DNA of 64,000 nt from assembly GCF_016587435.1 (NCBI RefSeq), contig NZ_BNJJ01000003.1, forward strand, positions 434,001-498,000. The letters run 5' to 3'. Below the pieces are notes generated by a model. The model was not told where the DNA came from. It was given only the letters and a program-made list of their open reading frames with translations, and did not search any database. Numbering within the stretch: the stretch's first letter is position 1; each line of letters begins with the position of its first letter. Positions 7,915 through 16,684 of this stretch are shown here, one piece after another. This DNA comes from Dictyobacter formicarum (GTDB lineage Bacteria; Chloroflexota; Ktedonobacteria; Ktedonobacterales; Ktedonobacteraceae). A program made the translations under genes and the position numbers.

Positions 7915-7992
7915 TAGATGCGCCCCTCGCGGGCGCTTTTGCTTTTCCTACTCGAAAATGCACCAGAAAAGCGTTCGCGAGGGGCGCACCTA
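7915..7992. mobile_element. MITE-like element with 26-bp inverted repeats (copy A)
   Basis: The arms 7915-7940 and 7967-7992 are inverted copies with three mismatches; the shared core is GCGCCCCTCGCG plus flanking bases. The outer ends read TAGATG and CACCTA. The element at 61978-62120 has closely related arms, so this is a dispersed family and not a local hairpin. No coding capacity. It lies 25 bp upstream of the -10 of the lyase gene and could influence its transcription. Confidence 0.55.
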
Positions 7993-8014
7993 CAGGCCTG
8001 CACGCCTTTTCCTC

Positions 8015-8023
8015 TGATATAAT
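8015..8023 (+). promoter_or_regulatory. Extended -10 promoter element of the lyase gene
   Basis: TGATATAAT is a consensus extended -10 (TGnTATAAT). No -35 is needed or seen. Transcription would start near 8030, about 35 nt before the ATG at 8065, with AAAGGAG between. Confidence 0.6.
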
Positions 8024-8064
8024 AATCCTTGCAAGAATCAACACGATAGTCAAAGGAGTCTTTT

Positions 8065-8964
8065 ATGCGCCTCAGACGATCAGAACTGTCAACCCCGGGC
8101 AGCAATGAATATATGATAACCAGAGCAGCTGCCAGCGCAGCCGACCTGGTTCTTATCGACCTGGAAGATGCTGTAGCCCCGAATGAAAAAGTGTCCGCCC
8201 GCGCTAAAGCAATCCACAGCCTTACAGCTCTGGATTGGGGCAAGAAAACACGTGCCGTACGGGTCAATGACCTGGAAACGGAATTCGCCTATCAGGATAT
8301 TATTTCGGTGGTTGAAGAGGCTGGTGAACACCTTGATATATTGATTATCCCCAAGGTAAAGTCGGCTTGCGATGTCTGGTGGGTTGATACATTGCTCTCA
8401 CAGATTGAGAAACGTTGTCGCCTCTCCCGACGTATCGGATTGGAGGTGCTCATCGAAGAAGTTGAGGCTATGCTCAATGTAGAGGAGATTGCCAGAGCCA
8501 GCAACCGGCTGGAGGCGCTGATCTTTGGACCCGGCGACTATAGTGCCTCGCAGGGAGTAGATAGTAAGGGCATCGAAGGGACCCACCATAGTTATCCAGG
8601 TGATCTCTGGCATTATGCGCGCAATAAAATTGCCATCGCGGCCCGGGCCGCTGGCATCGATGCTATCGATGGTGCGTACGCTGATTTTAAAAATGCCGCT
8701 GGCTATGAGGGAGAATGTGTGCGTGCCCATACCCTGGGCTTTGTTGGCAAGTGGGCGATCCACCCGGCCCAGATCCCTATTGCCAACCAGATCTTCTCCC
8801 CTGATCCTTCGGAAGTGGCATATGCTCGCCGCCTGGATGCGGCTTATACCCAGGCACTATCACAGGGACAGGGCGCGATTGCTTTTGAAGGGAAGATGGT
8901 TGATGCTGCTATCGTTCGAAGCGTGAAAAATATTATTACCCGGGCCGATCTGATCGGCATGTAA
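8065..8964 (+). CDS. HpcH/HpaI-CitE family CoA ester lyase
   Basis: A 299-aa protein of the citrate-lyase beta-subunit/malyl-CoA lyase superfamily, TIM-barrel enzymes cleaving or forming beta-hydroxyacyl-CoA esters with a divalent metal. The N-terminus RSELSTPGSNEYM and the following LVLIDLEDAVAP (about residues 29-40) match the family's substrate- and metal-binding start. IGLEVLIEEVEAM, GPGDYSAS and GKWAIHPAQIPIAN are the later conserved blocks. L-malyl-CoA, beta-methylmalyl-CoA and citramalyl-CoA lyases all share this pattern, so the exact substrate is open. AAAGGAG lies 7 nt before the ATG. It stands alone rather than beside citrate lyase alpha/gamma genes, which argues against a citrate lyase subunit. 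Confidence 0.9.
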   Translation: MRLRRSELSTPGSNEYMITRAAASAADLVLIDLEDAVAPNEKVSARAKAIHSLTALDWGKKTRAVRVNDLETEFAYQDIISVVEEAGEHLDILIIPKVKSACDVWWVDTLLSQIEKRCRLSRRIGLEVLIEEVEAMLNVEEIARASNRLEALIFGPGDYSASQGVDSKGIEGTHHSYPGDLWHYARNKIAIAARAAGIDAIDGAYADFKNAAGYEGECVRAHTLGFVGKWAIHPAQIPIANQIFSPDPSEVAYARRLDAAYTQALSQGQGAIAFEGKMVDAAIVRSVKNIITRADLIGM

Positions 8965-9107
8965 ATCAGTAGAGAGCCAAAACGTATCTTTCAGAGTCGT
9001 CTTACACGTAAAATAATCAGGTAGATCATTATAATAAGCAAGAGTAGCCCTTTATGAGGGGGCATCCGGATAGAAAATGCCAGAGCTTAAGCGCAAAAGC
9101 ACTCATA

Positions 9108-9145
9108 TATCTATCAAAGGTTCAGGTATCTATCAAAGGTTCAGG
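9108..9145. repeat. 19-bp tandem duplication
   Basis: TATCTATCAAAGGTTCAGG occurs twice head-to-tail (9108-9126 and 9127-9145), about 90 bp upstream of the kinase-like gene. Probably a simple slippage duplication. Confidence 0.85.
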
Positions 9146-9237
9146 TCAAGAGATTGCCAGCCTTGCGGAGAGATACCATACGTCGTAGGATAGAAGAAAC
9201 ACCATGAACTGTTTCTTGAATATAAAGGATCATACTG

Positions 9238-10002
9238 ATGGAAGGTACTCTTCATGGAGACGCTCAGAAGCTCCGGGTAAAAGGAAAATCGGTTGAGACA
9301 CGCGTGCTTCCTGAAACAGCGCTGGCTGCAGATCCACTGCCAACTGGCATTCCACCTCAGGGATCGGTTGTTGTAACTATTTCTCGCCAGTTTGGTAGTG
9401 GAGGATCTGATATCGCGCATCTGGTAGCGAAGGCCGCCGGACTCAATTACGTTGATCAAAAGATTATTACTGAGGTGGCTCAACGCCTGGGTGTAGATAT
9501 GAATTACGTGGTCCAGCAGGATGAACAAACCGCTGGACTCTCTAGCAACATCCTGGAGGCGTTGCGGTCCAGTAATCCTTTCAATGTTCACTATATGTAT
9601 CCGGCCTCCAAGGCTCAGTCTCAGTCTCAGGAACTCGCTTACTTTCATTTGACCCAGCGAGTTATTCTAGAACTGGCGACACAGGGAAATGCAATCATTG
9701 TCGGCCGTGGCTCTCAGTTCTTACTGCATAATAATCCGCGTACCTTGCATATCCATATCTTCGCGCCCATGGAGTATCGCATTGATTATGTAATGAAGCA
9801 GTACCAGCTTAAGCGCGCCAATGCCAAAGAAATGATTGAGCAGCGGGATGATGAGCAGGCTCTCTATCTGCGCCGCTACTATGGCGTAGATGGGCAGCAA
9901 CCAAATTTCTACCATCTTCTTATCAATACTGGCCTCTTCTCGTTTGAGAGCGCCACGAACTTTATTTGTCAGGCACTCCCCGCGGTTAAAGCCATTGAAT
10001 AA
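9238..10002 (+). CDS. Cytidylate kinase-like family protein
   Basis: A 254-aa protein with a P-loop kinase start typical of the cytidylate-kinase-like family: VVTISRQFGSGGSDIAHLVA (about residues 43-62), where GSGGS replaces the classical GxxGxGKS. It is followed by LNYVDQKIITEVAQRLGV and later by IIVGRGSQFLL and an Arg-rich lid-like segment. These proteins are common and mostly uncharacterised; they are distinct from the essential Cmk. The substrate is therefore not stated. AAAGGAT lies 8 nt before the ATG. The aldehyde dehydrogenase gene begins 16 bp downstream, so the two are probably co-transcribed. Confidence 0.85.
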   Translation: MEGTLHGDAQKLRVKGKSVETRVLPETALAADPLPTGIPPQGSVVVTISRQFGSGGSDIAHLVAKAAGLNYVDQKIITEVAQRLGVDMNYVVQQDEQTAGLSSNILEALRSSNPFNVHYMYPASKAQSQSQELAYFHLTQRVILELATQGNAIIVGRGSQFLLHNNPRTLHIHIFAPMEYRIDYVMKQYQLKRANAKEMIEQRDDEQALYLRRYYGVDGQQPNFYHLLINTGLFSFESATNFICQALPAVKAIE

Positions 10003-10017
10003 CAAGGAAATAATGCT

Positions 10018-11436
10018 ATGAGTATGCAGTCAATTAATCCTTCCACCGAAGAGATTCTGGAGACCTTTGAGCCCTATACATCCAAACAAATCGACGCTGC
10101 CCTGGAACAGGCTCATACGGCCTTTGCTGGCTGGCGTCGCACCAGTTTCACTGAGCGCAGCGCCCTCTTTCATCGCCTGGCTAGCTATCTCCGTGAACAT
10201 AAAGTCCGACTGGCGCGGATTGCGACGCTGGAAATGGGTAAGCCCATTGTCGAGGCGGAGGCGGAAGTTGAGAAGTGCGCGCTAAATTGCGATTACTATG
10301 CGGATAACGCGGAAAAGTTTTTAGCGCCGCAGGTGTTGCCCAGCAATGCCACCAGGAGCTATGCGGCTTTCCGGCCCCTGGGAGTAGTACTGGCTTTGAT
10401 GCCATGGAATTTCCCTTACTGGCAGGTGATACGCTTTGCCGCGCCCAGCCTGATGGCTGGCAATACGGCCGTGCTGAAACATGCCTCTAATGTCTCACAG
10501 GTGGCCCTGGAAATCGAGCGCGTATTCGAGGCGACAGGCTTTCCACAGGGCGTCTTCCGCACTGTGCTGGTGCCGGGATCAGAAACGGAGGCGTTGATTA
10601 AGGATCCACGCATTGCCGCTGTCACATTGACTGGAAGCGAACAGGCCGGAGTGAAGGTCGCTGCTACCAGCGGTAGTGTGCTCAAAAAACATGTGCTGGA
10701 ACTGGGCGGTTCGGATGCCTATATCGTTCTGGCGGATGCCGATCTCGAGGCAGCCGCCAGAACAGCGGTCCAGGCGCGCAACCAGAATAACGGGCAGAGC
10801 TGTATTGCCGCCAAACGCTTTATTGTGGTTGATCAGGTCTATGACGAATTTATAGATAAGTTCGTGAAATATACCCGTCAGCTACGCATAGGAGATCCAC
10901 TGGAGCGCGAGACGAAAGTAGGACCGCTAGCACGGAAAGATCTGCGCGAGACATTGGAAAAGCAGGTCCAGGCGTCCCTGGCCGAGGGGGCAAGGCTAGC
11001 CACCGGCGGTAAACGCTTTGGGGATAAGGGCTACTACTATGAGCCTACCATTCTGGTGGATGTCACGCCTGAGATGACGGTGTTTAAAGAAGAGACATTT
11101 GGCCCTATGGCCGCGGTCATTCGGGCGCGCGACGCCGAGCATGCCATCGAGCTGGCGAATAACTCGATCTTTGGACTCAGTAGCAACCTATGGACACGCG
11201 ACATTGAGGCGGCGCAGCAACTGGCAACACGCATCGAAGCCGGTGGCGTCTTTATCAATGGCATGACAGCTTCAACGCCCGGCTTGCCTTTCGGCGGGGT
11301 CAAGCACAGCGGCTACGGTCGCGAGCTTTCACACTTTGGCATTCAGGAATTCGTCAACATCCAGACTGTCTGGATCGGTCCCAAAGTTGAAGAGCCCCCA
11401 CACAGTCACCAGCTGAATAAGCATATATCTGCATAA
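10018..11436 (+). CDS. NAD(P)-dependent aldehyde dehydrogenase, succinate-semialdehyde type
   Basis: A 472-aa soluble aldehyde dehydrogenase. Catalytic residues are in place: Asn in MPWNFP (131), Glu in LELGGSD (228) and Cys in GQSCIAAK (262). The GSEQAG nucleotide-binding loop lies at about 206-211. The start [13 protein letters not shown] and the short inter-motif distances resemble the Sad/YneI-type succinate-semialdehyde dehydrogenases, which oxidise the aldehyde to succinate. Sequence alone does not exclude other semialdehydes. AAGGAAA precedes the ATG, 16 bp after the cytidylate-kinase-like gene, indicating one transcript ended by the terminator at 11444. Confidence 0.92.
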   Translation: MSMQSINPSTEEILETFEPYTSKQIDAALEQAHTAFAGWRRTSFTERSALFHRLASYLREHKVRLARIATLEMGKPIVEAEAEVEKCALNCDYYADNAEKFLAPQVLPSNATRSYAAFRPLGVVLALMPWNFPYWQVIRFAAPSLMAGNTAVLKHASNVSQVALEIERVFEATGFPQGVFRTVLVPGSETEALIKDPRIAAVTLTGSEQAGVKVAATSGSVLKKHVLELGGSDAYIVLADADLEAAARTAVQARNQNNGQSCIAAKRFIVVDQVYDEFIDKFVKYTRQLRIGDPLERETKVGPLARKDLRETLEKQVQASLAEGARLATGGKRFGDKGYYYEPTILVDVTPEMTVFKEETFGPMAAVIRARDAEHAIELANNSIFGLSSNLWTRDIEAAQQLATRIEAGGVFINGMTASTPGLPFGGVKHSGYGRELSHFGIQEFVNIQTVWIGPKVEEPPHSHQLNKHISA

Positions 11437-11443
11437 AATAATC

Positions 11444-11479
11444 AAAAAGGCGAATAGGGATGTACCTATTCGCCTTTTT
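11444..11479. terminator. Bidirectional intrinsic terminator
   Basis: The 15-bp arms AAAAAGGCGAATAGG and CCTATTCGCCTTTTT flank a 6-nt loop between two convergent genes. An A-run on one side and a T-run on the other allow use in both directions. Confidence 0.88.
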
Positions 11480-11525
11480 ACGCATGTGCGAGTTCTTGTG
11501 AGTGGGCATAACAACCACCCCGTTC

Positions 11526-12650
11526 TCAGTCTTTTGAACGTGGATCGAAAGCGTCACGCAAGCCATCACCCAGGAAGGAGAAGGCCAGTACAATGATGAC
11601 CAGCACAATGGATGGCAGCAAAGCCTCCCAGGGATGGTTCTGCAGGAAGTCAGTCGCATCGGAAATCATCAACCCGATACTGGATCCCGGAGGTTGGACA
11701 CCCAGGCCCAACAGGCTGATGCCGGCTTCACTGATGATGGTGTTGGCAATGTTTAGCGTTGAGGCAATAATAACAATGCTAAACAGATTAGGAATCAGGT
11801 GGCGCATGATAATTGTGAAGTCGGTCGCTCCCGAGGTGCGGGCAGCTTCAATAAACTGCTGCTCCTTCAACTGCAACGTCTGACCACGCACATAACGGGC
11901 CATCAATGGCCACACAGTCAGGGCCAGGCCAACCGAGACAAACAGCAAGCGCGCATTACCATTGGCACCGATCACCGGCACACTTCCCAGCATATCATTG
12001 GCTTTGGTGCCCAGAATACCTACCAGCAAAATGATAAATAGCAGGCCCGGAAACGCAAAGATAACGTCGGTGAAACGCGCCAGGAAGAAGTCGATCCACC
12101 CTCCATAGTAACCAGCCAGGACGCCAATGGCGACTCCCAGAATGATGTCAAGTACTTCGACAACTACCGCCACAGCAATTGAGATCAACATACCCTGCAT
12201 CAAACGTGAAAATAAATCACGACCAATAGAGTCGGTACCCAGCCAGTACTGAGCAGATGGTCCCTCATGCTTACGATCCGCCTCTTGATGGGTAAAATCA
12301 CGATAGACCGAGGCGGGAATCACCGTATTTGACATATCGCTCTTATAGCTGGGACCTGCCAGTTTATAGATGGGCGGCCCAAAGATGGCAATCAGAATAT
12401 AGAGCATAATCACGCCTATACAAAAGATGGCACGCTTATCTCTGCGTAAGCGCCGCATAGAATCCTGGAAAGGCGTCGGCGATTTTTTCTGTTTTTCCTT
12501 GTCGCTAACTGGCTTGCCTTCAACTGCCTCAGCAGATAAGGCAGGAGCCTCCTCAAGCATCAATTCCTGGGGAGAAGGTGGAGGCACCATAGACTCACCC
12601 GGCTGAACAAAGTTAGGCTTAGAAATTTTCGGTCCTCTATCTTTTTCCAT
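11526..12650 (-). CDS. Oligopeptide/dipeptide ABC transporter permease, DppC type
   Basis: An integral membrane permease of the OppC/DppC family. There is a long cytoplasmic N-terminal extension (about 90 residues, Pro/Lys-rich), then a first membrane segment (FCIGVIMLYILIAIFG) and an extracytoplasmic stretch with YWLGTDSIGRDLFSRLMQG. Five further membrane segments carry the EAA-type loop EAARTSGATDFTIIMRHLIPN that contacts the ATPase. GTG at 12662 is the first possible start, but the ATG at 12650 is preferred because AAGGTGAG sits 7 nt upstream of it. It begins just after the DppB-type gene with a short gap, so it is the third gene of the binding protein-permease-permease operon. No ATPase gene follows; the next gene is convergent. 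Confidence 0.92.
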   Translation of the reverse strand: MEKDRGPKISKPNFVQPGESMVPPPSPQELMLEEAPALSAEAVEGKPVSDKEKQKKSPTPFQDSMRRLRRDKRAIFCIGVIMLYILIAIFGPPIYKLAGPSYKSDMSNTVIPASVYRDFTHQEADRKHEGPSAQYWLGTDSIGRDLFSRLMQGMLISIAVAVVVEVLDIILGVAIGVLAGYYGGWIDFFLARFTDVIFAFPGLLFIILLVGILGTKANDMLGSVPVIGANGNARLLFVSVGLALTVWPLMARYVRGQTLQLKEQQFIEAARTSGATDFTIIMRHLIPNLFSIVIIASTLNIANTIISEAGISLLGLGVQPPGSSIGLMISDATDFLQNHPWEALLPSIVLVIIVLAFSFLGDGLRDAFDPRSKD

Positions 12651-12671
12651 TTCAATACTCACCTTCTCGAC

Positions 12672-13631
12672 TTACTCAGCTTTGATGCGGGGATCGACAA
12701 TTGTATAGCAGATATCAGATAGTAGATTGCCAAAGACAACCCCGATCGCCAATATTACAGTCGTTGCCTGCACAACAGGGTAATCTAGATTATCAATCGA
12801 GTCCAATGTGATACCAGCAATGCCAGGAATAGAGAAGATTCTTTCAATGAAGAAGGCACCCGCTACCAGGAAACCAATCGACAAACCAATAATAGTAATG
12901 AGGGGAATCAAGGCATTACGAAAAGCATGGCGATAGATGACGACCCGCTCATATAACCCTTTAGCACGGGCGGTACGTACGTAGTCCTGGCGCAAAATTT
13001 CTAACATACTTGTGCGCGATAGACGTGCGAAATACGCCATACCAGTGGCGCCATACACCAGGATCGGGGCCAATTTATATTGAATGTCCGTCCACGTATA
13101 TTGCCAGGGCGTGCCCCATTGGGTATTTGGCCAGTTCCAGCCAAAAGTATTATCCAGCCAGATAATCAAAAATTGGACCAGGATAGCCAGGATGAAGGAT
13201 GGCAACGCGTAGATAACCAGCGATGCACCCATGCTGATAGTATCAGTCCAGCTGTTTGCTTTGATGGCTGAAATGATTCCTACCGGGACACCAATACAAA
13301 CCTGGATAATCAGCGCCCAGAAACCAAGCTCTAGCGATATAGGTAAGCCATCCGCAATCACATCTTTGACTGGTCGCCCAATTGTCTTAAACGACGTTCC
13401 CAGATCAAAGTGCAGCAGGCGTATGACGAAGTTCGCGTATTGCTGATATAAGGGCAAATCTAATCCATAGGCATGCATCAATTGCAACTCTAGTGCGTGA
13501 TTTGGGTGGTCGCCCATCATAATTTGAACTGGATTACTTGGAGAATAGTAACCTATGATAAACGTGAGAAATGTCACGCAAAAAATCACGAATACGAGCC
13601 CAACGAATCTCTTGATTAAGAATTTAAGCAT
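12672..13631 (-). CDS. Oligopeptide/dipeptide ABC transporter permease, DppB type
   Basis: A 319-aa integral membrane protein of the OppB/DppB family. It has the typical N-terminal membrane segment (LVFVIFCVTFLTFIIGYYSP), the NPVQIMMGDHP/LDLPLYQQY block, and the EAA-loop equivalent YVRTARAKGLYERVVIYRHAFRN split over the last third, plus about six membrane helices. GGAG lies 6 nt before the ATG. It partners the DppC-type protein to form the pore for peptides (or other solutes, such as nickel or oligosaccharides, which related systems carry) delivered by the lipoprotein encoded upstream. Hairpins between it and the binding-protein gene probably lower its expression relative to that gene. Confidence 0.92.
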   Translation of the reverse strand: MLKFLIKRFVGLVFVIFCVTFLTFIIGYYSPSNPVQIMMGDHPNHALELQLMHAYGLDLPLYQQYANFVIRLLHFDLGTSFKTIGRPVKDVIADGLPISLELGFWALIIQVCIGVPVGIISAIKANSWTDTISMGASLVIYALPSFILAILVQFLIIWLDNTFGWNWPNTQWGTPWQYTWTDIQYKLAPILVYGATGMAYFARLSRTSMLEILRQDYVRTARAKGLYERVVIYRHAFRNALIPLITIIGLSIGFLVAGAFFIERIFSIPGIAGITLDSIDNLDYPVVQATTVILAIGVVFGNLLSDICYTIVDPRIKAE

Positions 13632-13781
13632 ACCAAGCTCCGACCTCCTTTTCTCTACAAAGGTGCTGTGCAGTAACAGGAATGTACGAGTAGGGGATTA
13701 TGTCCTTCAATGCCACATAGTTTACACATTCTACTCTGTTCTATAGTTGGAGATAAAAATGTAGATGGCTGAAAAGGAAAA

Positions 13782-13891
13782 TATCCGCAACGTCTTAATC
13801 TATCCAAAGAGCTATACGTCGCGGATACCTACAACTAACTGGTGAAGGGAGTCATCTGTCATGTATCCTTGATCGAGGGATGACAGATGAC
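13782..13891 (-). terminator. Two intercistronic hairpins in the peptide transporter operon
   Basis: GTCATCTGTCAT (13851-13862) pairs perfectly with ATGACAGATGAC (13880-13891), and TATCCGC (13782-13788) pairs with GCGGATA (13821-13827). Both lie between the binding-protein gene and the permease genes on the minus strand. Such hairpins usually protect or partly terminate the upstream message, making binding protein more abundant than permease. The first has no U-tract. Confidence 0.5.
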
Positions 13892-13916
13892 ATATCCAAA
13901 CTTACGTTTCACTCAG

Positions 13917-15614
13917 TTATGCCGACATGTAGATGTTGCTCCAGTCGTCGGGCGGAATCAACTGCTGGGAGTTGAGCTTCAGATTATGTACTTTCTGGCT
14001 GGTCAGAGAGTGAACTTTCTCCTGCCACAAAGGAATCCAAGCCACATCGTTGATGACTTTCTGCTCGGCGTCATTGTACAGTTTCATGCGCGCAGTCTGG
14101 TCAGAAGTGACATCGGCTTTGCGCAGTTCCTGCTGTACCTGCACCTGCTCGGCGGCTGCAGAGGAATGGTTCTGACCATAGTTGAACTGGTTATAGTCCG
14201 AACCCTGATCGAAGAAGGTGGTCAACCAGTCCTGTGGATCGGGATAGTCAGCGTTCCAACCCGCCTGCCACATCGGCAGAGAAGCGTTGTTCTGGGTCGC
14301 ATTTTCCAGGTCCAACAAACGGGCGCGAGCCACGGTGTTAACATTGACTTTTACGCCCAGGTTGGTCTGCCACATCGAGACGATCTGAGACATCGCATCT
14401 TTGAAGCTCTGCTCACGTGGGTAGTAGGTCAAAGTCAGTGAAGGCAGGGTAGTAATACCCTCTTCTTTCATACCCTCGGCCAGCAACTGCTTGGCCTTGG
14501 CAGGATCACCCTGAGTGGAGGCACCTTCCGGGCCGGTCAAGGTCGTGTCGTAGCCAGGCATGCCACTAGGAATGACGTGATTGGTTGCCGTAAAGGCGTT
14601 ATTCATCGCGGTTTTGACAATGAGATCTTTGTTGATTGCCAGCGCGAAAGCCTGACGAATCTTGATGTTATCGAAAGGCTTGGCCAGGTAGTTCAAGCTG
14701 AGATAACGAATTGTCAATACGTTGGTTGCGCTATAGTCAGGCTTGCCAACAACGTCACCAACGTTCGCGGTTGGAACATATGTGAAGTCGAGCTGTTTGG
14801 CCTGATACGCTTTGTACATGCCGTCTTCGTTTTTGTAGAAGACAACGGACAGGGTTTTCAGTTTTGGCTTGGGACCGTAGTAGTTATCGTTGCGTACCAG
14901 CGTGATACCGGTGCTGTGATTGTAGGCCTGGACCTTGAATGGGCCAGCGCCAGCGCCTTCCTGAATATGATCAGTCCAGGGGCTACCACCAGTTTTGTAT
15001 TTCTCTACGATCTTCTGGTTCACTACATAAGATGTAGGATAAGAGAGAGTCTGCAAGAAATAAGCAGCAGGCTTGCTAATCTTGATCACAACAGTGTTGT
15101 CATCAGGGGTTAACAGGCTGTCACCAATCAACGTTGGGATCTTTCCTGAGTTGACTTTGTCAAAATCCTTCAAGAGGCTCAAATAATAGCTCACTGGTGA
15201 GTTGAGGCTCTTGGAAACCGAACGGTTGATACTATAGACAACATCTTTTGACGTCAAAGGATCACCGTTGCTGAATTTCAAGTTAGGGCGCAGCTTGAAA
15301 GTATAGGTCATACCGTCACTAGAAACGGTTGGCAACTCAGCAGCCAGCTGAGGTTTTACCTTCAAGTCTTTGTCCAGGGTTACCAGACCAGTAAAGACAG
15401 CCTGAATAGGGAAATTGGAGTCGGTATCCTGCACGGTGCCAGGATCAAAGCTGTTGATATCACCAACAACCGGGAAACGCAACACCTGCTTGTCATCAGA
15501 AGCAGCTGTTGATGAGGAAGATGAACTACCGCCACCGCAAGAGGCTAGAAAAATAGCCATCAAGCATAAGAAGCAGGCGAGGAATTGTAAAGAAAGTTTC
15601 TTACCGGCTTTCAC
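13917..15614 (-). CDS. Peptide ABC transporter substrate-binding lipoprotein
   Basis: A 565-aa extracytoplasmic solute-binding protein of family 5 (SBP_bac_5; DppA/OppA). The signal peptide ends in a lipobox (FLASC, Cys about residue 26) followed by a Gly/Ser linker (GGGSSSSSS). Family landmarks include YTFKLRPNLKFSNGDPLTSKDVVYSINR (about 105-130) and IRQAFALAINKDLIV (about 320-335). The GTG start at 15614 has AAGGAG 8 nt upstream. First gene of the operon with the two permeases. SBP5 proteins bind peptides, nickel-chelates, heme or oligosaccharides; the ligand is not determined here. Confidence 0.94.
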   Translation of the reverse strand: MKAGKKLSLQFLACFLCLMAIFLASCGGGSSSSSSTAASDDKQVLRFPVVGDINSFDPGTVQDTDSNFPIQAVFTGLVTLDKDLKVKPQLAAELPTVSSDGMTYTFKLRPNLKFSNGDPLTSKDVVYSINRSVSKSLNSPVSYYLSLLKDFDKVNSGKIPTLIGDSLLTPDDNTVVIKISKPAAYFLQTLSYPTSYVVNQKIVEKYKTGGSPWTDHIQEGAGAGPFKVQAYNHSTGITLVRNDNYYGPKPKLKTLSVVFYKNEDGMYKAYQAKQLDFTYVPTANVGDVVGKPDYSATNVLTIRYLSLNYLAKPFDNIKIRQAFALAINKDLIVKTAMNNAFTATNHVIPSGMPGYDTTLTGPEGASTQGDPAKAKQLLAEGMKEEGITTLPSLTLTYYPREQSFKDAMSQIVSMWQTNLGVKVNVNTVARARLLDLENATQNNASLPMWQAGWNADYPDPQDWLTTFFDQGSDYNQFNYGQNHSSAAAEQVQVQQELRKADVTSDQTARMKLYNDAEQKVINDVAWIPLWQEKVHSLTSQKVHNLKLNSQQLIPPDDWSNIYMSA

Positions 15615-15964
15615 AATTATTCTCCTTGTATAAACCCAAAGAGGTAAAACAATAACTCAGCACACAACGACGCAATAGATTTTAACAGCAAAAAATAAAA
15701 AGCGAACATTTCCGTAGCTTTTTTGCGTCAATCCTTTGACAGCTTTATCTTAACCATCATCCATGTGTGTAAAAGGTATGTGCTGATAAATTTTTTTCGA
15801 TATATTTAACTACGTCATCCTTGAAGCTAAATCTCTCATCATTATCAGTCAACAGAAAAAATTGGCCTGCAACGATGATGTTGTCTCCTTTAAAGCTCAT
15901 TATCGGGTATCATTACTTGAGTCAGTAGTAATTTGGCATTATTTTTATCTGCTGGGAGGCTACT
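15615..15964. other. Divergent intergenic region, no gene seen
   Basis: 350 bp, A+T-rich, between the divergent binding-protein and phospholipase genes. No ORF with a Shine-Dalgarno site was found. It must carry both promoters, but no convincing -35/-10 pair was found for either strand. GGGAGG at 15955-15960 is the Shine-Dalgarno site of the phospholipase gene. Confidence 0.5.
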
Positions 15965-16684
15965 ATGAGGATGTATAGCGAGTCGAAAGAAATTATCGCA
16001 ACTGATTGGTGGGCACTGGGAGATACCCCCGTTCGTCGCAATTCGCGTGTGACGTACTATGTAGATGGGCAGGCTACCTTTATGGAAATGTGCCTGTGTT
16101 TTATGCGCGCGACGCGTTCGATCTATCTGGCCAATTGGGGCATGGAGCCAGATATGCTACTGATACGAGGAGAGGATATACTACCTGAGCAGCCTGAACA
16201 GACGGTGCGCACAACGTATATTGAGGGCTTACGAGCCCAGGGCCTGCAAGAGGCCGATATCAATTTCTGGTTGACGCATAAGCTTTCGGTGAAAGAAGCA
16301 CTGGCATATGCACAGAGCAAAGGTGTTGAGGTCAAAGTCCTGCTCTGGAAAGCGAAGAAGGCTTTCGCGGTTTATGATCCACAGGCAGCTTACGATAAAT
16401 TGACGGCGGCGGGTATTACTTGCTTGCTCGATGATAGTGCCGAGGGTATCCTGCATCATCAAATCGAGTCGTTACATCAAAAAGTGACGGTGGTCGACCA
16501 TGAGATTGCATTTGTGGGTGGGCTCGATCCTTTAATCGAGAAGGAAGATGATTTCGATCGCTGGGATACGCCAGAGCATAGTTTTGATACCCCTTTGCGG
16601 CATACGCAGTCAGGCAAGACCCCCATGCCTGGCATGATACACACGCCAAAATTACAGGATTGGCCGCTGGTGATGTGGAATTGA
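15965..16684 (+). CDS. Phospholipase D-like protein, N-terminal half (frameshifted)
   Basis: The first half of a phospholipase D superfamily protein. It has the first HKD motif, HHQKVTVVDHEIAFVGGLD (H-x-K-x4-D), around residues 172-190, preceded by a region (SIYLANWGMEPDM) typical of cardiolipin-synthase/PLD-like enzymes. GGGAGG precedes the ATG. The reading frame leaves the family sequence at a run of five C (16620-16624): beyond it this frame gives an unrelated tail ending at 16684. The -1 frame gives the expected HAWHDTHAKITGLAAGDVE and continues in the next entry. Either a C was lost (mutation or sequencing error) or a -1 ribosomal slip on the C-run joins the halves. Alone, this half has only one of two catalytic motifs. 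Confidence 0.8.
   Translation: MRMYSESKEIIATDWWALGDTPVRRNSRVTYYVDGQATFMEMCLCFMRATRSIYLANWGMEPDMLLIRGEDILPEQPEQTVRTTYIEGLRAQGLQEADINFWLTHKLSVKEALAYAQSKGVEVKVLLWKAKKAFAVYDPQAAYDKLTAAGITCLLDDSAEGILHHQIESLHQKVTVVDHEIAFVGGLDPLIEKEDDFDRWDTPEHSFDTPLRHTQSGKTPMPGMIHTPKLQDWPLVMWN

Noticed and set aside
13887..14441. 184-codon open frame on the plus strand
   Set aside because: Antisense to the peptide-binding lipoprotein gene; a shadow of its codon usage.
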